Shown: positions 18,890-29,441 of the stretch, piece by piece
How positions within the stretch are numbered: position 1 is the stretch's first letter
Layout: each line of letters opens with the position of its first letter
Origin: JAXGMV01 sp040772085
GTDB taxonomy: Bacteria; Chloroflexota; Anaerolineae; Anaerolineales; Anaerolineaceae
DNA: 64,000 bases
Assembly (NCBI GenBank): GCA_040772085.1
Contig: JAXGYU010000001.1
Coordinates: 62,001-126,000, forward strand
Reading direction: 5' to 3'
Translations under genes and position numbers: made by a program
The notes under the pieces: generated by a model
Told to the model about the DNA's origin: nothing
Seen by the model: only the letters and a program-made list of their open reading frames with translations
Databases searched by the model: none

Positions 18890-18895
18890 TATAAT
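18890..18895 (+). promoter_or_regulatory. -10 box of coaE, predicted leaderless
   Basis: Perfect TATAAT followed by exactly six bases and then the coaE ATG at 18902; no Shine-Dalgarno is possible in that space. The -35 region is weak. Confidence 0.6.
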
Positions 18896-18901
18896 GAATG
18901 C

Positions 18902-19558
18902 ATGTCTGCTGAAAAAGTACGTCCCTACCTGATCGGCCTGACCGGCAACATTGCCACCGGTAAATCGAGCATCATTCGAATTCTGGAATCATATGGCGCT
19001 GAAGTGATTGACGCTGACCTGATCACCCATGATCTGCTGCGAACCGATGCCGGCATCCAGCGTCAGCTAGCCCAGACGTTTGGCGAGCCGATATTGCTCT
19101 CGGATGGTCAAGGCGTGGACCGCAGAAAGCTCGGCGCGATCGTCTTTTCTGACCCTGGGAAATTGAAAATTCTGGAGCAATTGCTGCATCCGGTCATCAT
19201 TGACCGCATTCATCTCATCCTGAACGATACCACCAGCGATGTGGTTGTCCTGGAAGCCATCAAGCTGATCGAAAGCGGCTTGAGTGAGCAGTGTGACACG
19301 GTCTGGGTGGTGACAGCCAGCCGCGAGGTGCAATTTGAACGGCTGGTCAATTACCGAGGCCTCTCGCAACACGAAGCCTGGCAGCGCATTGACGCCCAGC
19401 CGCCTCAGGAAGACAAAATACAGGCTGCGGATATTGTCATTAACAACGATGGTTCTCTGGCCAGCCTGGAGCTGCAGGTCTGGTGGGCGTTCAGACAGAG
19501 CATGAGTGCCCGCGGGTCAGCTCCCACGATGGCAGAACCTGGCGCAACCATTTCCTGA
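18902..19558 (+). CDS. coaE: Dephospho-CoA kinase
   Basis: Last step of coenzyme A synthesis: phosphorylates the 3'-hydroxyl of dephospho-CoA using ATP. The P-loop GLTGNIATGKSSI (residues 11-23) has Asn-Ile where most family members have Gly-Ile-Gly. The next strand SYGAEVIDADLITHDLL is highly typical, and DAQPPQEDKIQAADIVINNDGS near the C terminus matches the family. Length 218 is normal. The start codon sits six bases behind a TATAAT box, indicating a leaderless mRNA. Confidence 0.93.
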   Translation: MSAEKVRPYLIGLTGNIATGKSSIIRILESYGAEVIDADLITHDLLRTDAGIQRQLAQTFGEPILLSDGQGVDRRKLGAIVFSDPGKLKILEQLLHPVIIDRIHLILNDTTSDVVVLEAIKLIESGLSEQCDTVWVVTASREVQFERLVNYRGLSQHEAWQRIDAQPPQEDKIQAADIVINNDGSLASLELQVWWAFRQSMSARGSAPTMAEPGATIS

Positions 19559-19627
19559 AACCCTGCGTAGATAATAAAGAATTCAACATTACATCAACGA
19601 ACCCTTGCCAGGCAAGGACGGAGCGAT

Positions 19628-20530
19628 ATGGCAACTTTGCAGATTGAGAATGTGTCAAAGCGATTCGGCAAAACACAGGCGGTCAAGGATGTCAGCTTTG
19701 TGGTTAACCCGGGCGAGATATTTGGCTTGCTCGGGCCGAATGGCGCCGGTAAGACGACGATTCTGCGTATGATCCTGGATATCTTCAAGCCCGACAAAGG
19801 TAAGATAGCGGTTCTTGGCGGCGCGATGACTGAAACCAAGAAGAACGACATAGGTTACCTGCCTGAGGAACGCGGCTTGTATCAGGATATCCCGGTCGAA
19901 CGCTGCCTGCAGTATCTGGCATCCCTGAAAGGGATGGAAAAAACCGAGATTGACCAGCAACTGCCTCTCTACCTGAAGAAATTTGACCTGACTGAGCACC
20001 GCAGGAAGAAGGTCAAGGAGCTCAGTAAAGGCATGCAGCAAAAAGCGCAATTGATCACCGCGCTGATCCATAACCCCAGCCTGATCATCATTGACGAGCC
20101 CTTCTCCGCGCTTGACCCGGTTAATACCCAACTGGTCAAGGAACTGCTGATCGAGCAGCGCAACCTGGGCAAGGCAGTGGTGATGTGTACACATCAGATG
20201 CGCCAGGTGGAGGAGCTATGCGACCGGCTGGTACTGATTGACCAGGGTGAAGTGATGCTCTACGGCACGCTGATGGAAGTCCGCAAGCAGTTTGCCAGAC
20301 CAGAACTGCTGCTGCTCTCGGAGAGCAAGCTGCCCGCTTCCCTGCCGGGTGTGACGGAAATAAGCTCAATGAACAATGAGCACAAGCTCAAGCTTCAGCC
20401 GGGCGTCTCTTCTCAGGATGTCTTAAAGTTCTTGCTGGACAGCGGTATTGAGATCACCTCGTTCGAGGTAGCGATGCCGACGCTGGACGATATCTTCATT
20501 GAGGTCGTCAGGGAAAAAGGTCAGTCATGA
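19628..20530 (+). CDS. ABC transporter ATP-binding protein (NatA-like)
   Basis: 300 residues: Walker A GPNGAGKTTILRM (about 37-49), ABC signature KELSKGMQQKAQLI (about 135-148), Walker B LIIIDEPFSALD, and a C-terminal extension of about 80 residues with the DUF4162-like fold common in NatA/CcmA-type exporter ATPases. It energises the two membrane subunits encoded directly downstream. GGAGCG lies upstream of the ATG. Overlaps the next gene by four bases (ATGA). Export of sodium, drugs or a lipid-type compound is possible. Confidence 0.92.
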   Translation: MATLQIENVSKRFGKTQAVKDVSFVVNPGEIFGLLGPNGAGKTTILRMILDIFKPDKGKIAVLGGAMTETKKNDIGYLPEERGLYQDIPVERCLQYLASLKGMEKTEIDQQLPLYLKKFDLTEHRRKKVKELSKGMQQKAQLITALIHNPSLIIIDEPFSALDPVNTQLVKELLIEQRNLGKAVVMCTHQMRQVEELCDRLVLIDQGEVMLYGTLMEVRKQFARPELLLLSESKLPASLPGVTEISSMNNEHKLKLQPGVSSQDVLKFLLDSGIEITSFEVAMPTLDDIFIEVVREKGQS

Positions 20531-21729
20531 AAAAAATCTGGCTGGTCTTCTGGCAGGAGTATAGCAAGCACGTCCTGCGCAGGCGATTCCTTTGGAATTT
20601 GTTCAGCGTCCCTCTCTTCGCCCTGGCGATGGTGTTCTTCACCTTCCTGATGTTCGCCCTGAAATACAATGGCGCCCCGGTCGGCGTAATCGATCAGGCT
20701 GGCATCATTCAGGAGAAACAGTTGACGGAGAAATCCTTCGGCTTCGTCAACGCTGTCGAGTTTCGTTATTTCTCCGATGAGGCTCAAGCCAGGCAGGCGT
20801 TGAACGCGGACGAGATCCAGGGTTTCTATATCATTGAGCCGGATTATCTGAAAACCGGAAATATCAAGGCGGTCGAGCGCAAACCGATAGGCGAGAACGC
20901 TGACGCGAATTTTCAGGATTTGCTGCAGAAAAATGTCTTCGCTCACTTGCCGCCTGAGCTGTCAACGCGCGTGCTGGACGGACCAAGCATCGATGTGCTT
21001 TCGATGGATGGCTCGCGCCAGGCGTCTGACCAGCGCGTGCTGAATCTGATATTGCCAATCGTCATGGGCATTGTGCTGGTGATCCTTGTCAACATATCAG
21101 GCGGTTATCTGCTGCAGACGCTGGCGGAAGAAAAGGAAAACCGGACGATGGAAATCGTCATCACTTCCGTATCGCCGCAGCAACTGATGGCTGGCAAGAT
21201 ACTGGCGGATATCAGCATCGGCCTGACGCAGCTCTTCTTCTGGAGCTTCTTCGTGCTGCTCGCGTTTATTGTCACCCGCGGCATGGTGCCCTGGGTTGCC
21301 GAACAGCGCTTTGACAGCAGCCCGTTTCTATTGATGCTCGTCATTCTGCCGGCTGCTTTCGTGATGGTCGGCGGGATGATGGCAACCGCCGGCGTGATGA
21401 TGACAGATACCAAGGAGGCGCAGCAGGCAGTTGGCTTGTTCTCGATGCTGCTGTTTCTGCCGATGATGCTGATGAACGCGATTATCGCGAGCCCGAACAG
21501 CCCGCTATCCATCTTCATGAGCCTGTTCCCCTTCACCAGTCCGGTCACTTTGCTGATTCGCTCAGCGTTGACTAGTATGCCAGGGTGGCAGGTAGCCCTT
21601 GCGTTAGCCTTGCTCTATCTGACCGCGTTCTTCATGCTGTGGCTGGCCGCCCGGGCATTGCGGGTCGGTATGCTGCAGTATGGTCGCAAGGTCAGCTTGC
21701 GAGAAGTCTTCCAGCGAGGCGCGCAATGA
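20527..21729 (+). CDS. ABC transporter permease (NatB/ABC-2 type)
   Basis: 400 residues: one N-terminal helix (about 20-45), an extracytoplasmic domain of about 150 residues (FGFVNAVEFRYFSDEAQARQA, then LPPELSTRVLDG), and five or six helices from about 175. EEKENRTMEIVITSVSPQQLMAGKI is the characteristic cytoplasmic loop of ABC-2 exporters. Works with the ATPase upstream and the second permease downstream, which has the same layout, so the membrane part is probably a heterodimer. Confidence 0.9.
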   Translation: MKKIWLVFWQEYSKHVLRRRFLWNLFSVPLFALAMVFFTFLMFALKYNGAPVGVIDQAGIIQEKQLTEKSFGFVNAVEFRYFSDEAQARQALNADEIQGFYIIEPDYLKTGNIKAVERKPIGENADANFQDLLQKNVFAHLPPELSTRVLDGPSIDVLSMDGSRQASDQRVLNLILPIVMGIVLVILVNISGGYLLQTLAEEKENRTMEIVITSVSPQQLMAGKILADISIGLTQLFFWSFFVLLAFIVTRGMVPWVAEQRFDSSPFLLMLVILPAAFVMVGGMMATAGVMMTDTKEAQQAVGLFSMLLFLPMMLMNAIIASPNSPLSIFMSLFPFTSPVTLLIRSALTSMPGWQVALALALLYLTAFFMLWLAARALRVGMLQYGRKVSLREVFQRGAQ

Positions 21730-22952
21730 AAAAGACTTTGCTCATCGCAAAAAATGAACTGGTCAATACAGTCCTGCGTCCCAGTTTCCTGATCATGCTG
21801 TTCGCGCTGCCATTGTTCATGATCGTTGTCATGTGGATCTCGATGGGCGGCATTGAAAATCCGGGCAACCCGGCAATGCAGATTCTCATGGGTGACATGA
21901 CCAAAAGTGTGGAAGGGATAGTCGATCAAAGCGGCATTGTGCGGACAATCCCCGAGGCAAATGCCGAAGCCTTCAGGTTATATCCCGATGAGCAGGCCGC
22001 CCAGGCAGCCGTCGCGGGCGGTGAGATCAGCAGTTACTTCGTCATCCAGCCCGATTACCTGACCAGCGGCAGGGTGCTCAATTACCGGCCTGACTTCAAC
22101 CCGCTCGGCGGTACAACCAACAGCTCCGCTTTGAAGAAACTGATTGCGGTCAACATGCTGCCTGACCAGCCTGATCTTGTCAACCGCTCCGTCGACCTGA
22201 TCAATCGCACGCGTGAGACGATCGATCAGGCAACCACCGTTGACCGCGGCTCATTCATCGCCTTCATTCTGCCCTACATTGTTACCCTCTTACTCTATTC
22301 GACGATATTCGGGTCGTCTCAGTATATGCTGAACTCCGTGACAACCGAAAAACAGAACCGGGTCATCGAAATCCTGGCGACCTCCGTCAGCCCGACTCAA
22401 CTGATGATTGGCAAGATCACTGCCCTGGGGTTGGCTGGGCTGTTGCAGAGTGTGATCTGGTTTGGCACTGCCTTTGCTGTCTATCGCTATTTTGGCAGCA
22501 CCGGTCTGGACTTCAGCGGCGTCAATCTCGCTCCCGGGTTTTTCGCCGGTCTTCTGTTTTACTTCGCCGCCGGCTACCTGCTCTACGCCAGCCTGATGGC
22601 CGCGGTCGGAGCGCTGGTCTCGAATGTGAAGGAAGCTTCCCAAGTAACGTTTGTCATCATCATCCCGCTGATCATTCCCCTGATGTTCACCAACGAGATC
22701 GGCACGAACCCTGATGGTTTCTTCACGCTACTGCTCAGTCTGTTCCCGCTGACCTCGCCGGTGACCATGCCCTCACGCATGGTGATCAGTCAGGTACCGA
22801 TCTGGCAGATCGCGGTTTCCGCGGGACTGCTCCTGCTCACCGTCTGGCTCCTGTTCAAGGCGGCAGCCGGCATCTTCAGGGCGCAAAACCTGCTGACAGG
22901 TCAGGCTTTGACCGCCAAATCATTGTTCCTGGCTATTATCGGCAGGGGATAG
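21726..22952 (+). CDS. ABC transporter permease, second subunit
   Basis: Start ATG 21726 overlaps the preceding stop (ATGA) and gives 408 residues beginning MKKTLLIAKNELVNTVLRPSF. A longer frame upstream would lie wholly inside the previous gene. Topology mirrors the first permease: N-terminal helix, exterior domain (about 45-175), then six helices, with TTEKQNRVIEILATSVSPTQLMIGKI as the ABC-2 loop. The three genes form one tightly coupled exporter operon. Substrate unknown. Confidence 0.9.
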   Translation: MKKTLLIAKNELVNTVLRPSFLIMLFALPLFMIVVMWISMGGIENPGNPAMQILMGDMTKSVEGIVDQSGIVRTIPEANAEAFRLYPDEQAAQAAVAGGEISSYFVIQPDYLTSGRVLNYRPDFNPLGGTTNSSALKKLIAVNMLPDQPDLVNRSVDLINRTRETIDQATTVDRGSFIAFILPYIVTLLLYSTIFGSSQYMLNSVTTEKQNRVIEILATSVSPTQLMIGKITALGLAGLLQSVIWFGTAFAVYRYFGSTGLDFSGVNLAPGFFAGLLFYFAAGYLLYASLMAAVGALVSNVKEASQVTFVIIIPLIIPLMFTNEIGTNPDGFFTLLLSLFPLTSPVTMPSRMVISQVPIWQIAVSAGLLLLTVWLLFKAAAGIFRAQNLLTGQALTAKSLFLAIIGRG

Positions 22953-23029
22953 TTGTATGGATCGGGTATAAATTCATCTTTACATTACACCCGCAGCCGC
23001 CTGGCGTATGTCGCAGCAGGCGTCCGTGA

Positions 23030-23035
23030 TATACT
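23030..23035 (+). promoter_or_regulatory. -10 box of the cdaA-cdaR-der operon
   Basis: TATACT 73 bases before the cdaA start and 19 bases before the palindrome described next. The -35 region is unclear. Assigned because it is the only good -10 in the 150-bp gap. Confidence 0.4.
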
Positions 23036-23053
23036 TTAATTTAGTCATTTAAC

Positions 23054-23069
23054 TTGTGACGCGTCACAA
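23054..23069. promoter_or_regulatory. 16-bp perfect palindrome upstream of cdaA (candidate operator)
   Basis: TTGTGACGCGTCACAA is self-complementary over all 16 bases and lies 33 bp before the cdaA start and downstream of the likely -10 box. The half-site TGTGA resembles CRP/FNR sites, but the spacing between half-sites is four instead of six, so another dimeric repressor is more likely. Confidence 0.5.
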
Positions 23070-23102
23070 AACGCGGATGTTTGTAATTAACGTGGTGAAC
23101 CT

Positions 23103-23981
23103 TTGCCTGGCTTTCTGAGTGACCTCCTTTTCCTCTTTCAGCGGCTGAATCTGATCAGCTTCCTCGATATTACGCTGGTTGCTGTGATCTTTTTCGCGAT
23201 TCTCATCACGGTGCGCGACACGCAGGCGGTCGTCATCCTGCGCGGCATCATCTTCCTGCTGATCCTGATCAGCCTGCTGACGACCACGCTCAACATGCCG
23301 GCATTCTCCTGGCTGATTTCAAACGCTTTCCCCGCTTTCATCATCTCCATACCCGTGATTTTCGCGCCCGAGCTCAGAAAGGCGCTCGAAAAGCTGGGCA
23401 GGGCGGGCTCGCGCGCGCTCTTCAGCCCGAATGGCGCGCATTCATCTTCTGCGATTGAGCAAACAATCAAGGCAGTGGTCGCCGCTTCTGCCAGACTTTC
23501 CGCCAGACAGCATGGCGCGCTGACCGTGCTGCAGCGCAATGACAACCTCAAGGAATACGCCGATACTGGCGTCAAACTCAACGCCGATGTTACGCCGGAA
23601 TTGCTGCTGCAAATTTTCTATCCGAACACGCCGCTGCACGATGGCGCCGCGATCCTGGCAGGCAACAAGGTGCTGGCGGCGGCTTGTGTCATGCCGCTCT
23701 CTGCCAGTGGTGTGCTTAATCGTTCCCCAGACCGTCAGATGGGGTTGCGCCATAGGGCAGCGCTTGGTATCTCCGAAGCCTCCGACGCGATCTGCGTTGT
23801 TGTCTCGGAAGAGACGGGTTCCATTTCGATTGCTCACGGTGGGCGCATGATCCGCCGTCTCGACTCTGAACGCCTTGAGAATATTCTGATGGCGTTTTAC
23901 CAGACCACAAAAACACAGACGCCGCTGCAGAAGTTCAGTAAATTCCTGCGCTTTTCCTCGTCAGAAGAGGAGAGCGCATGA
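23103..23981 (+). CDS. cdaA: Diadenylate cyclase CdaA
   Basis: Makes cyclic di-AMP from two ATP. The 292-residue protein has three N-terminal helices (about 17-35, 42-60, 65-82) and a cytoplasmic DAC domain with the two signature motifs: DGA at 180-182 (LHDGAAILAG) and RHR at 216-218 (GLRHRAALGISE). The start is a TTG. No in-frame ATG or GTG is found just upstream, and the N terminus MPGFLSDLLFLFQRL fits the family. The gene overlaps a YbbR-domain (CdaR) gene by four bases, the standard partner, whose product regulates the cyclase. Confidence 0.95.
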   Translation: MPGFLSDLLFLFQRLNLISFLDITLVAVIFFAILITVRDTQAVVILRGIIFLLILISLLTTTLNMPAFSWLISNAFPAFIISIPVIFAPELRKALEKLGRAGSRALFSPNGAHSSSAIEQTIKAVVAASARLSARQHGALTVLQRNDNLKEYADTGVKLNADVTPELLLQIFYPNTPLHDGAAILAGNKVLAAACVMPLSASGVLNRSPDRQMGLRHRAALGISEASDAICVVVSEETGSISIAHGGRMIRRLDSERLENILMAFYQTTKTQTPLQKFSKFLRFSSSEEESA

Positions 23982-25273
23982 TCAGCTTCCTGCGTAAGAT
24001 CATTCACTATCTGCCGACCGTGCTGCTGTCCTATCTGCTTGCCATGGCAGTCTGGATCTCGGCCGTCTCGGCATCCGACCCGACCATTGAACGAACTTAC
24101 ACGCGGACGGTGAATATCGAACTTATCGGGCAGGACCCGGCGCAGGTCGTCGTCAGTCCGCCGCCCGGCGCGATGAATATCAAGTTGAGCGCGCCCTCAT
24201 CAATCTGGGAGCAGTTGGCAACCGAACCGCAAGCGGTTCGGGCGCTGGTTGACCTCTCGAACCTTGAGACTGGCAAGCACACCCTGCCGGTGAAAATTCA
24301 GATCTCGCTCCGGCCCGTTAAACTGGTTTCGTACACGCCGCGTACGATCGATGTTGAACTCGACGATCTGATCAGCAAAACGCTGCCGATTAACATGGTC
24401 GTGAATGGTGAGCCGGCGATCGGCTTCCAGCTCGGCGCGCGCGTGCTGAGCGATACCGAAACGACAATCAGCGGCCCGGCGCAACTCATCAACCGCGTGG
24501 ACAAGATCCGCGCGCGGCTGGAAATCAACAACACCCGCGAGAGCATCGAACGTGACCTTGACTTGCAGGCCATCGACGTCAATGAACTGGTCGTCAATAA
24601 TGTTTCAATGAGCCCGAATGTGGTCAAAGTGTCACAGGCTATTTCGCAGCGCGGCGGTTACCGCAACGTTGTCATCAAGGCCGTGCTGCAGGGACAGGTG
24701 GCGAGCGGTTACCGTGTGACCAACATCTCGGTCTTCCCCCCCGCTGTGACGGTCTTCTCAACCGACCCGACGATCATCGAGCAACTGCCCGGCTATATCG
24801 AGACCACACCGCTCGATCTGAATGGTGTCAACAGTGATGTCAATGTCAAATTGAGCCTCAATCTGCCGGCAGGCGTCTCCGTTGTCGAAGAGACCGCGGT
24901 CAATGTCCAGGTCGGTGTTGCCACCATCGAAGGCAGCATTACGCTCGATAACATGCCGCTGACGATCAACGGTGTCAAACCGGGCTTCGAAGCAGTCATC
25001 TCGCCTGATGTTGTGGACGTGATCCTCTCCGGTCCGCTGCCGGTGCTCGACAGCCTGCAGAAGTCTGACGTTCAGGTGTACATCGATCTCGCACAGGAAG
25101 GCGTCGGAACCTACCAGCGTGATGTGCAGGTGGTTGTTGGTTTACCCGATATCCAGGTCGAAGCCATCCTGCCATCCACGCTTGAAGTTGTGATCCGCAT
25201 CGCGCCAAAACGCACCGCGACGCCCGTATTTATACCCACTTTACCGCTGGAGACGCCGACACCGCAGCCATGA
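23978..25273 (+). CDS. cdaR: YbbR-domain protein, CdaA regulator CdaR
   Basis: 431 residues: short cytoplasmic tail, one membrane helix (about 11-31) and an exterior part of about 370 residues made of repeated YbbR-type beta domains (boundaries visible at SPPPGAMNIKLSAP, VLSDTETTISGP, VFPPAVTVFST and VISPDVVDVILSGP). It ends in a Thr/Pro-rich tail. In Firmicutes the partner protein binds CdaA and adjusts c-di-AMP output. The ATGA overlaps on both sides place it in a cdaA-cdaR-der operon. glmM, the usual third member elsewhere, is absent here. Confidence 0.92.
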   Translation: MISFLRKIIHYLPTVLLSYLLAMAVWISAVSASDPTIERTYTRTVNIELIGQDPAQVVVSPPPGAMNIKLSAPSSIWEQLATEPQAVRALVDLSNLETGKHTLPVKIQISLRPVKLVSYTPRTIDVELDDLISKTLPINMVVNGEPAIGFQLGARVLSDTETTISGPAQLINRVDKIRARLEINNTRESIERDLDLQAIDVNELVVNNVSMSPNVVKVSQAISQRGGYRNVVIKAVLQGQVASGYRVTNISVFPPAVTVFSTDPTIIEQLPGYIETTPLDLNGVNSDVNVKLSLNLPAGVSVVEETAVNVQVGVATIEGSITLDNMPLTINGVKPGFEAVISPDVVDVILSGPLPVLDSLQKSDVQVYIDLAQEGVGTYQRDVQVVVGLPDIQVEAILPSTLEVVIRIAPKRTATPVFIPTLPLETPTPQP

Positions 25274-26637
25274 GCAAACCAGTCGTCGCTTTAGTTGGCC
25301 GGCCGAACGTCGGTAAAAGCACCCTGTTCAATCGCCTGGCAGGTGAGCGTTTGTCCATCGTGGACGACACGCCCGGCACCACGCGTGACCGCCTCTATAC
25401 CGACGCGGAATGGAATGGTATCCCCTTTGTCGTGGTTGACACAGGCGGCATCGATCCGGTCACCGGCGCCAGCCAGGAACCGCTCTCGATCGGGTCAGCT
25501 GACTTCATCACTGAGATCAAACGCCAGGCTGAGATTGCCATCAGCGACGCCGATGCGGTCCTGTTCATGGTTGATGCCCGATCCGGTGTGACACCTGCCG
25601 ACGTTGAGGTCGCCAATATCCTGCGCCGGTCGCAGAAAATGATCGATGGCAATCTGGAACCGCCCATATTTCTCGTGGTAAATAAAGCGGAGACGGACGA
25701 TTTGCGCGCCAATGCCGCTGAATTCTACGAACTTGGTCTGGGCGAACCCTATTCGATTTCAGCGCTGCATGGGCTCGAGACCGGTGATTTGCTGGATGTG
25801 CTGGTCGAATCCTTCGCGTCGCACGCCGATGATGAAGATGATGACTCAGTTAAAATTGCCATCGTGGGCAAGCCGAATGTCGGCAAGTCCAGTCTGATGA
25901 ACCGGCTGCTGGGCGAGGAGCGGGCGATCGTCAGCCCGATTGCCGGCACCACGCGTGACGCGCTGGATACCCGCATTGACTTTCAGGGCATCCCGATCAG
26001 GCTGATCGATACGGCCGGCATCCGCAAACGCGGCAAGATTGAGCCGGGTGTCGAAAAGTACAGCGTGCTGCGTTCGATGCGGGCAATAGAAAAGTCAGAT
26101 GTTTCCATTCTCGTGATCGACGCGGAGACTGGCATCACCGAGCAGGATACTCACATTGCCGGCTACATTCTCGATGAATGGAAGAGCGCCGTGGTGGTTG
26201 TGAACAAGTGGGACGCCGTGGTGAAAGACAACTACACCATGCAGCAATATACCGAGCGCATCTATTACGAACTCAACTTTATGAGTTATGTGCCCTGCCT
26301 CTTCATCTCTGCCAAGACCGGCCAGCGCGTGGATCAGGTGCTGCCGCTGGCGCTGAAGGTGCAGGAACAACGGATCACCCGCCTGCCGACCTCGGCGATC
26401 AACCGGATATTGCAGGACGCTCAGGACAGGCACGAGGCCAGCACCAAAAGCGGCAAGCACTTCAAGATTTATTACGGCACCCAGGTGCGTAGTGATCCGC
26501 CCACCTTCCTGATCTATGTCAACGAGCCGAAAGGTGTGCACTTCTCCTACACCCGCTTTTTGGAGAACAGCATCCGCGCGGAATTTCCATTCACGGGCAC
26601 GCCGATTAAACTGATTTACAAATCCCGACGGGAATGA
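25270..26637 (+). CDS. der: Ribosome-assembly GTPase Der (EngA)
   Basis: GTPase with two tandem G domains that acts in late 50S subunit maturation. First domain: GRPNVGKSTLF (G1, about 10-20), DTPGTTRD, DTGG, NKAE. Second domain: GKPNVGKSSLM (about 200-210), IAGTTRDALD, DTAGIRKRG, NKWD. It ends in the KH-like domain with FKIYYGTQVRSDPPTFLIYVN. Length 455 is typical. Overlaps cdaR by four bases. Confidence 0.97.
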   Translation: MSKPVVALVGRPNVGKSTLFNRLAGERLSIVDDTPGTTRDRLYTDAEWNGIPFVVVDTGGIDPVTGASQEPLSIGSADFITEIKRQAEIAISDADAVLFMVDARSGVTPADVEVANILRRSQKMIDGNLEPPIFLVVNKAETDDLRANAAEFYELGLGEPYSISALHGLETGDLLDVLVESFASHADDEDDDSVKIAIVGKPNVGKSSLMNRLLGEERAIVSPIAGTTRDALDTRIDFQGIPIRLIDTAGIRKRGKIEPGVEKYSVLRSMRAIEKSDVSILVIDAETGITEQDTHIAGYILDEWKSAVVVVNKWDAVVKDNYTMQQYTERIYYELNFMSYVPCLFISAKTGQRVDQVLPLALKVQEQRITRLPTSAINRILQDAQDRHEASTKSGKHFKIYYGTQVRSDPPTFLIYVNEPKGVHFSYTRFLENSIRAEFPFTGTPIKLIYKSRRE

Positions 26638-26691
26638 TGGGCTGAGCCCCGGTTCGGGATTTATAATTTTGTGCTATTGGAATGAACATCG

Positions 26692-27333
26692 ATGCAGCCT
26701 ATTGAACCTTCAACACTGACCAACGACGCGACACAGCGAATCAGCCTCAGATCACCAGCATTGCAAGCGGAGCAGACCATCAGCGAGAATTCATCAAGTC
26801 CATGGACAGCCATAAAAGAAATACTGGAAACGCTGATTCTGGCAGTGCTCCTCTATTTTGTGATAGACGCGATTTTCGCCCGCGTCCAGGTCGAACAGTT
26901 CAGCATGGAACCGACCCTGTTCCAGAAGGAACGGCTGCTGGTCAACAAGCTGGCGTATAAGCTGGCACCCCCCGAGCGCGGCGATATCGTGGTTTTCCAT
27001 TATCCCAATAACCCCTCCGAAGATTACATCAAACGGATTGTTGGTTTGTCCGGAGATACGGTCCAGATCATCAAGGGTGACGTTGTGGTGAATGGACAGG
27101 TGTTCGCCGAGCCTTATATCGCTGAGCGTTACCCGCCGGATACGCTGGGAAGCTGGCAGGTGCCGAACGACTCGATCTTTGTGCTCGGTGATAACCGCAT
27201 GCACTCCTCAGACTCGCAGGAATGGGGCTTCGTCCCGATGGGGAACGTGGTCGGCAAGGCCATGCTGGTTTACTGGCCGCTGGAGCGAATCGGTCCGGTC
27301 GCGGGCGGCTACCCGATCAGCATGATCAGGTGA
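26692..27333 (+). CDS. lepB: Signal peptidase I
   Basis: Removes signal peptides from exported proteins at the outer face of the membrane. 213 residues: a polar N-terminal tail of about 40 residues, a single membrane helix (about 44-62), nucleophile Ser71 in EQFSMEPTL, general-base Lys114 in DYIKRIVGLSGD, and the later GDNRMHSSDSQEWGFV box. A TATAAT box at 26662-26667 suggests a separate promoter overlapping the end of der; no clear Shine-Dalgarno precedes the ATG. Its substrates should include the exported proteins of this window. Confidence 0.95.
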   Translation: MQPIEPSTLTNDATQRISLRSPALQAEQTISENSSSPWTAIKEILETLILAVLLYFVIDAIFARVQVEQFSMEPTLFQKERLLVNKLAYKLAPPERGDIVVFHYPNNPSEDYIKRIVGLSGDTVQIIKGDVVVNGQVFAEPYIAERYPPDTLGSWQVPNDSIFVLGDNRMHSSDSQEWGFVPMGNVVGKAMLVYWPLERIGPVAGGYPISMIR

Positions 27334-27352
27334 AAAATCACAGGCTTTCGTT

Positions 27353-27358
27353 TATAAT
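27353..27358 (+). promoter_or_regulatory. -10 box of the YgiT-type gene, predicted leaderless
   Basis: TATAAT, then exactly six bases, then the ATG at 27365; no room for a ribosome-binding site. Confidence 0.6.
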
Positions 27359-27364
27359 GACGCT

Positions 27365-27679
27365 ATGAGACAATCTGCGCAATTCAATACCCCGTTCAAT
27401 GAGAGGCTGGTTTGCGGTGAATGCTCGAGTGGACTGATGAAGCCCGCTTTTGTCACCTATTTCACCTGGATCGAGAACGATTTGATCACCGTGCCTGACT
27501 TTCCCGCCTGGGTTTGCGATCAGTGCGGCCGGCGCGAGTATGACCTGGATGCCCTCAACCGCCTGAGCATGCTGCTCAGCCCGACAGTCGGAAAATCTTC
27601 TGTCCGCAAACAGCCCGTTCCTTCACCGGTCCCCCCGCTTGAGAAACCGCGGGCGGTTCGGCGCAAAACCAAAGGATAA
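27365..27679 (+). CDS. YgiT-type zinc-finger protein
   Basis: 104 residues with a four-cysteine zinc site: C17-x2-C20 (VCGEC) and C51-x2-C54 (VCDQCG), the pattern of YgiT/MqsA N-terminal domains. The part after about 75 is a basic Pro/Lys-rich tail without the helix-turn-helix domain of MqsA, and no MqsR-like toxin gene adjoins it, so I do not call a toxin-antitoxin system. Function unknown. Confidence 0.8.
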   Translation: MRQSAQFNTPFNERLVCGECSSGLMKPAFVTYFTWIENDLITVPDFPAWVCDQCGRREYDLDALNRLSMLLSPTVGKSSVRKQPVPSPVPPLEKPRAVRRKTKG

Positions 27680-27681
27680 AG

Positions 27682-27705
27682 AAAAGCTGGCGAAAGCCAG
27701 CTTTT
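27682..27705 (+). terminator. Terminator of the YgiT-type gene
   Basis: AAAAGCTGGC, GAAA loop, GCCAGCTTTT followed by TT; a classic intrinsic terminator right after the stop. Confidence 0.9.
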
Positions 27706-27727
27706 TTATGCGAATCATTGAAGCAAA

Positions 27728-27753
27728 AAAGGACACCATCACTGGTGTCCTTT
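27728..27753 (-). terminator. Terminator of groEL
   Basis: Stem AAAGGACACCA/TGGTGTCCTTT with loop TCAC. On the minus strand it is followed by a run of T (complement of 27725-27730), just beyond the groEL stop codon. Confidence 0.9.
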
Positions 27754-27770
27754 CGTAGTACCTGTCAGGT

Positions 27771-29405
<1,635 letters not shown>

Positions 29406-29441
29406 GGATGATCTCCTTGAAATTTATGTGTATGTTAATAA

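Noticed and set aside
21585..21725. N-terminal extension of the second ABC permease
   Set aside because: Lies entirely within the preceding permease gene in another frame; the ATGA overlap at 21726 gives the family-like N terminus.
23054..23069. CRP/FNR site upstream of cdaA
   Set aside because: Half-sites TGTGA and TCACA are there, but the spacer is four bases rather than six.
27365..27679. MqsRA-type toxin-antitoxin system
   Set aside because: Only the YgiT zinc part is present; no HTH domain and no toxin gene on either side.
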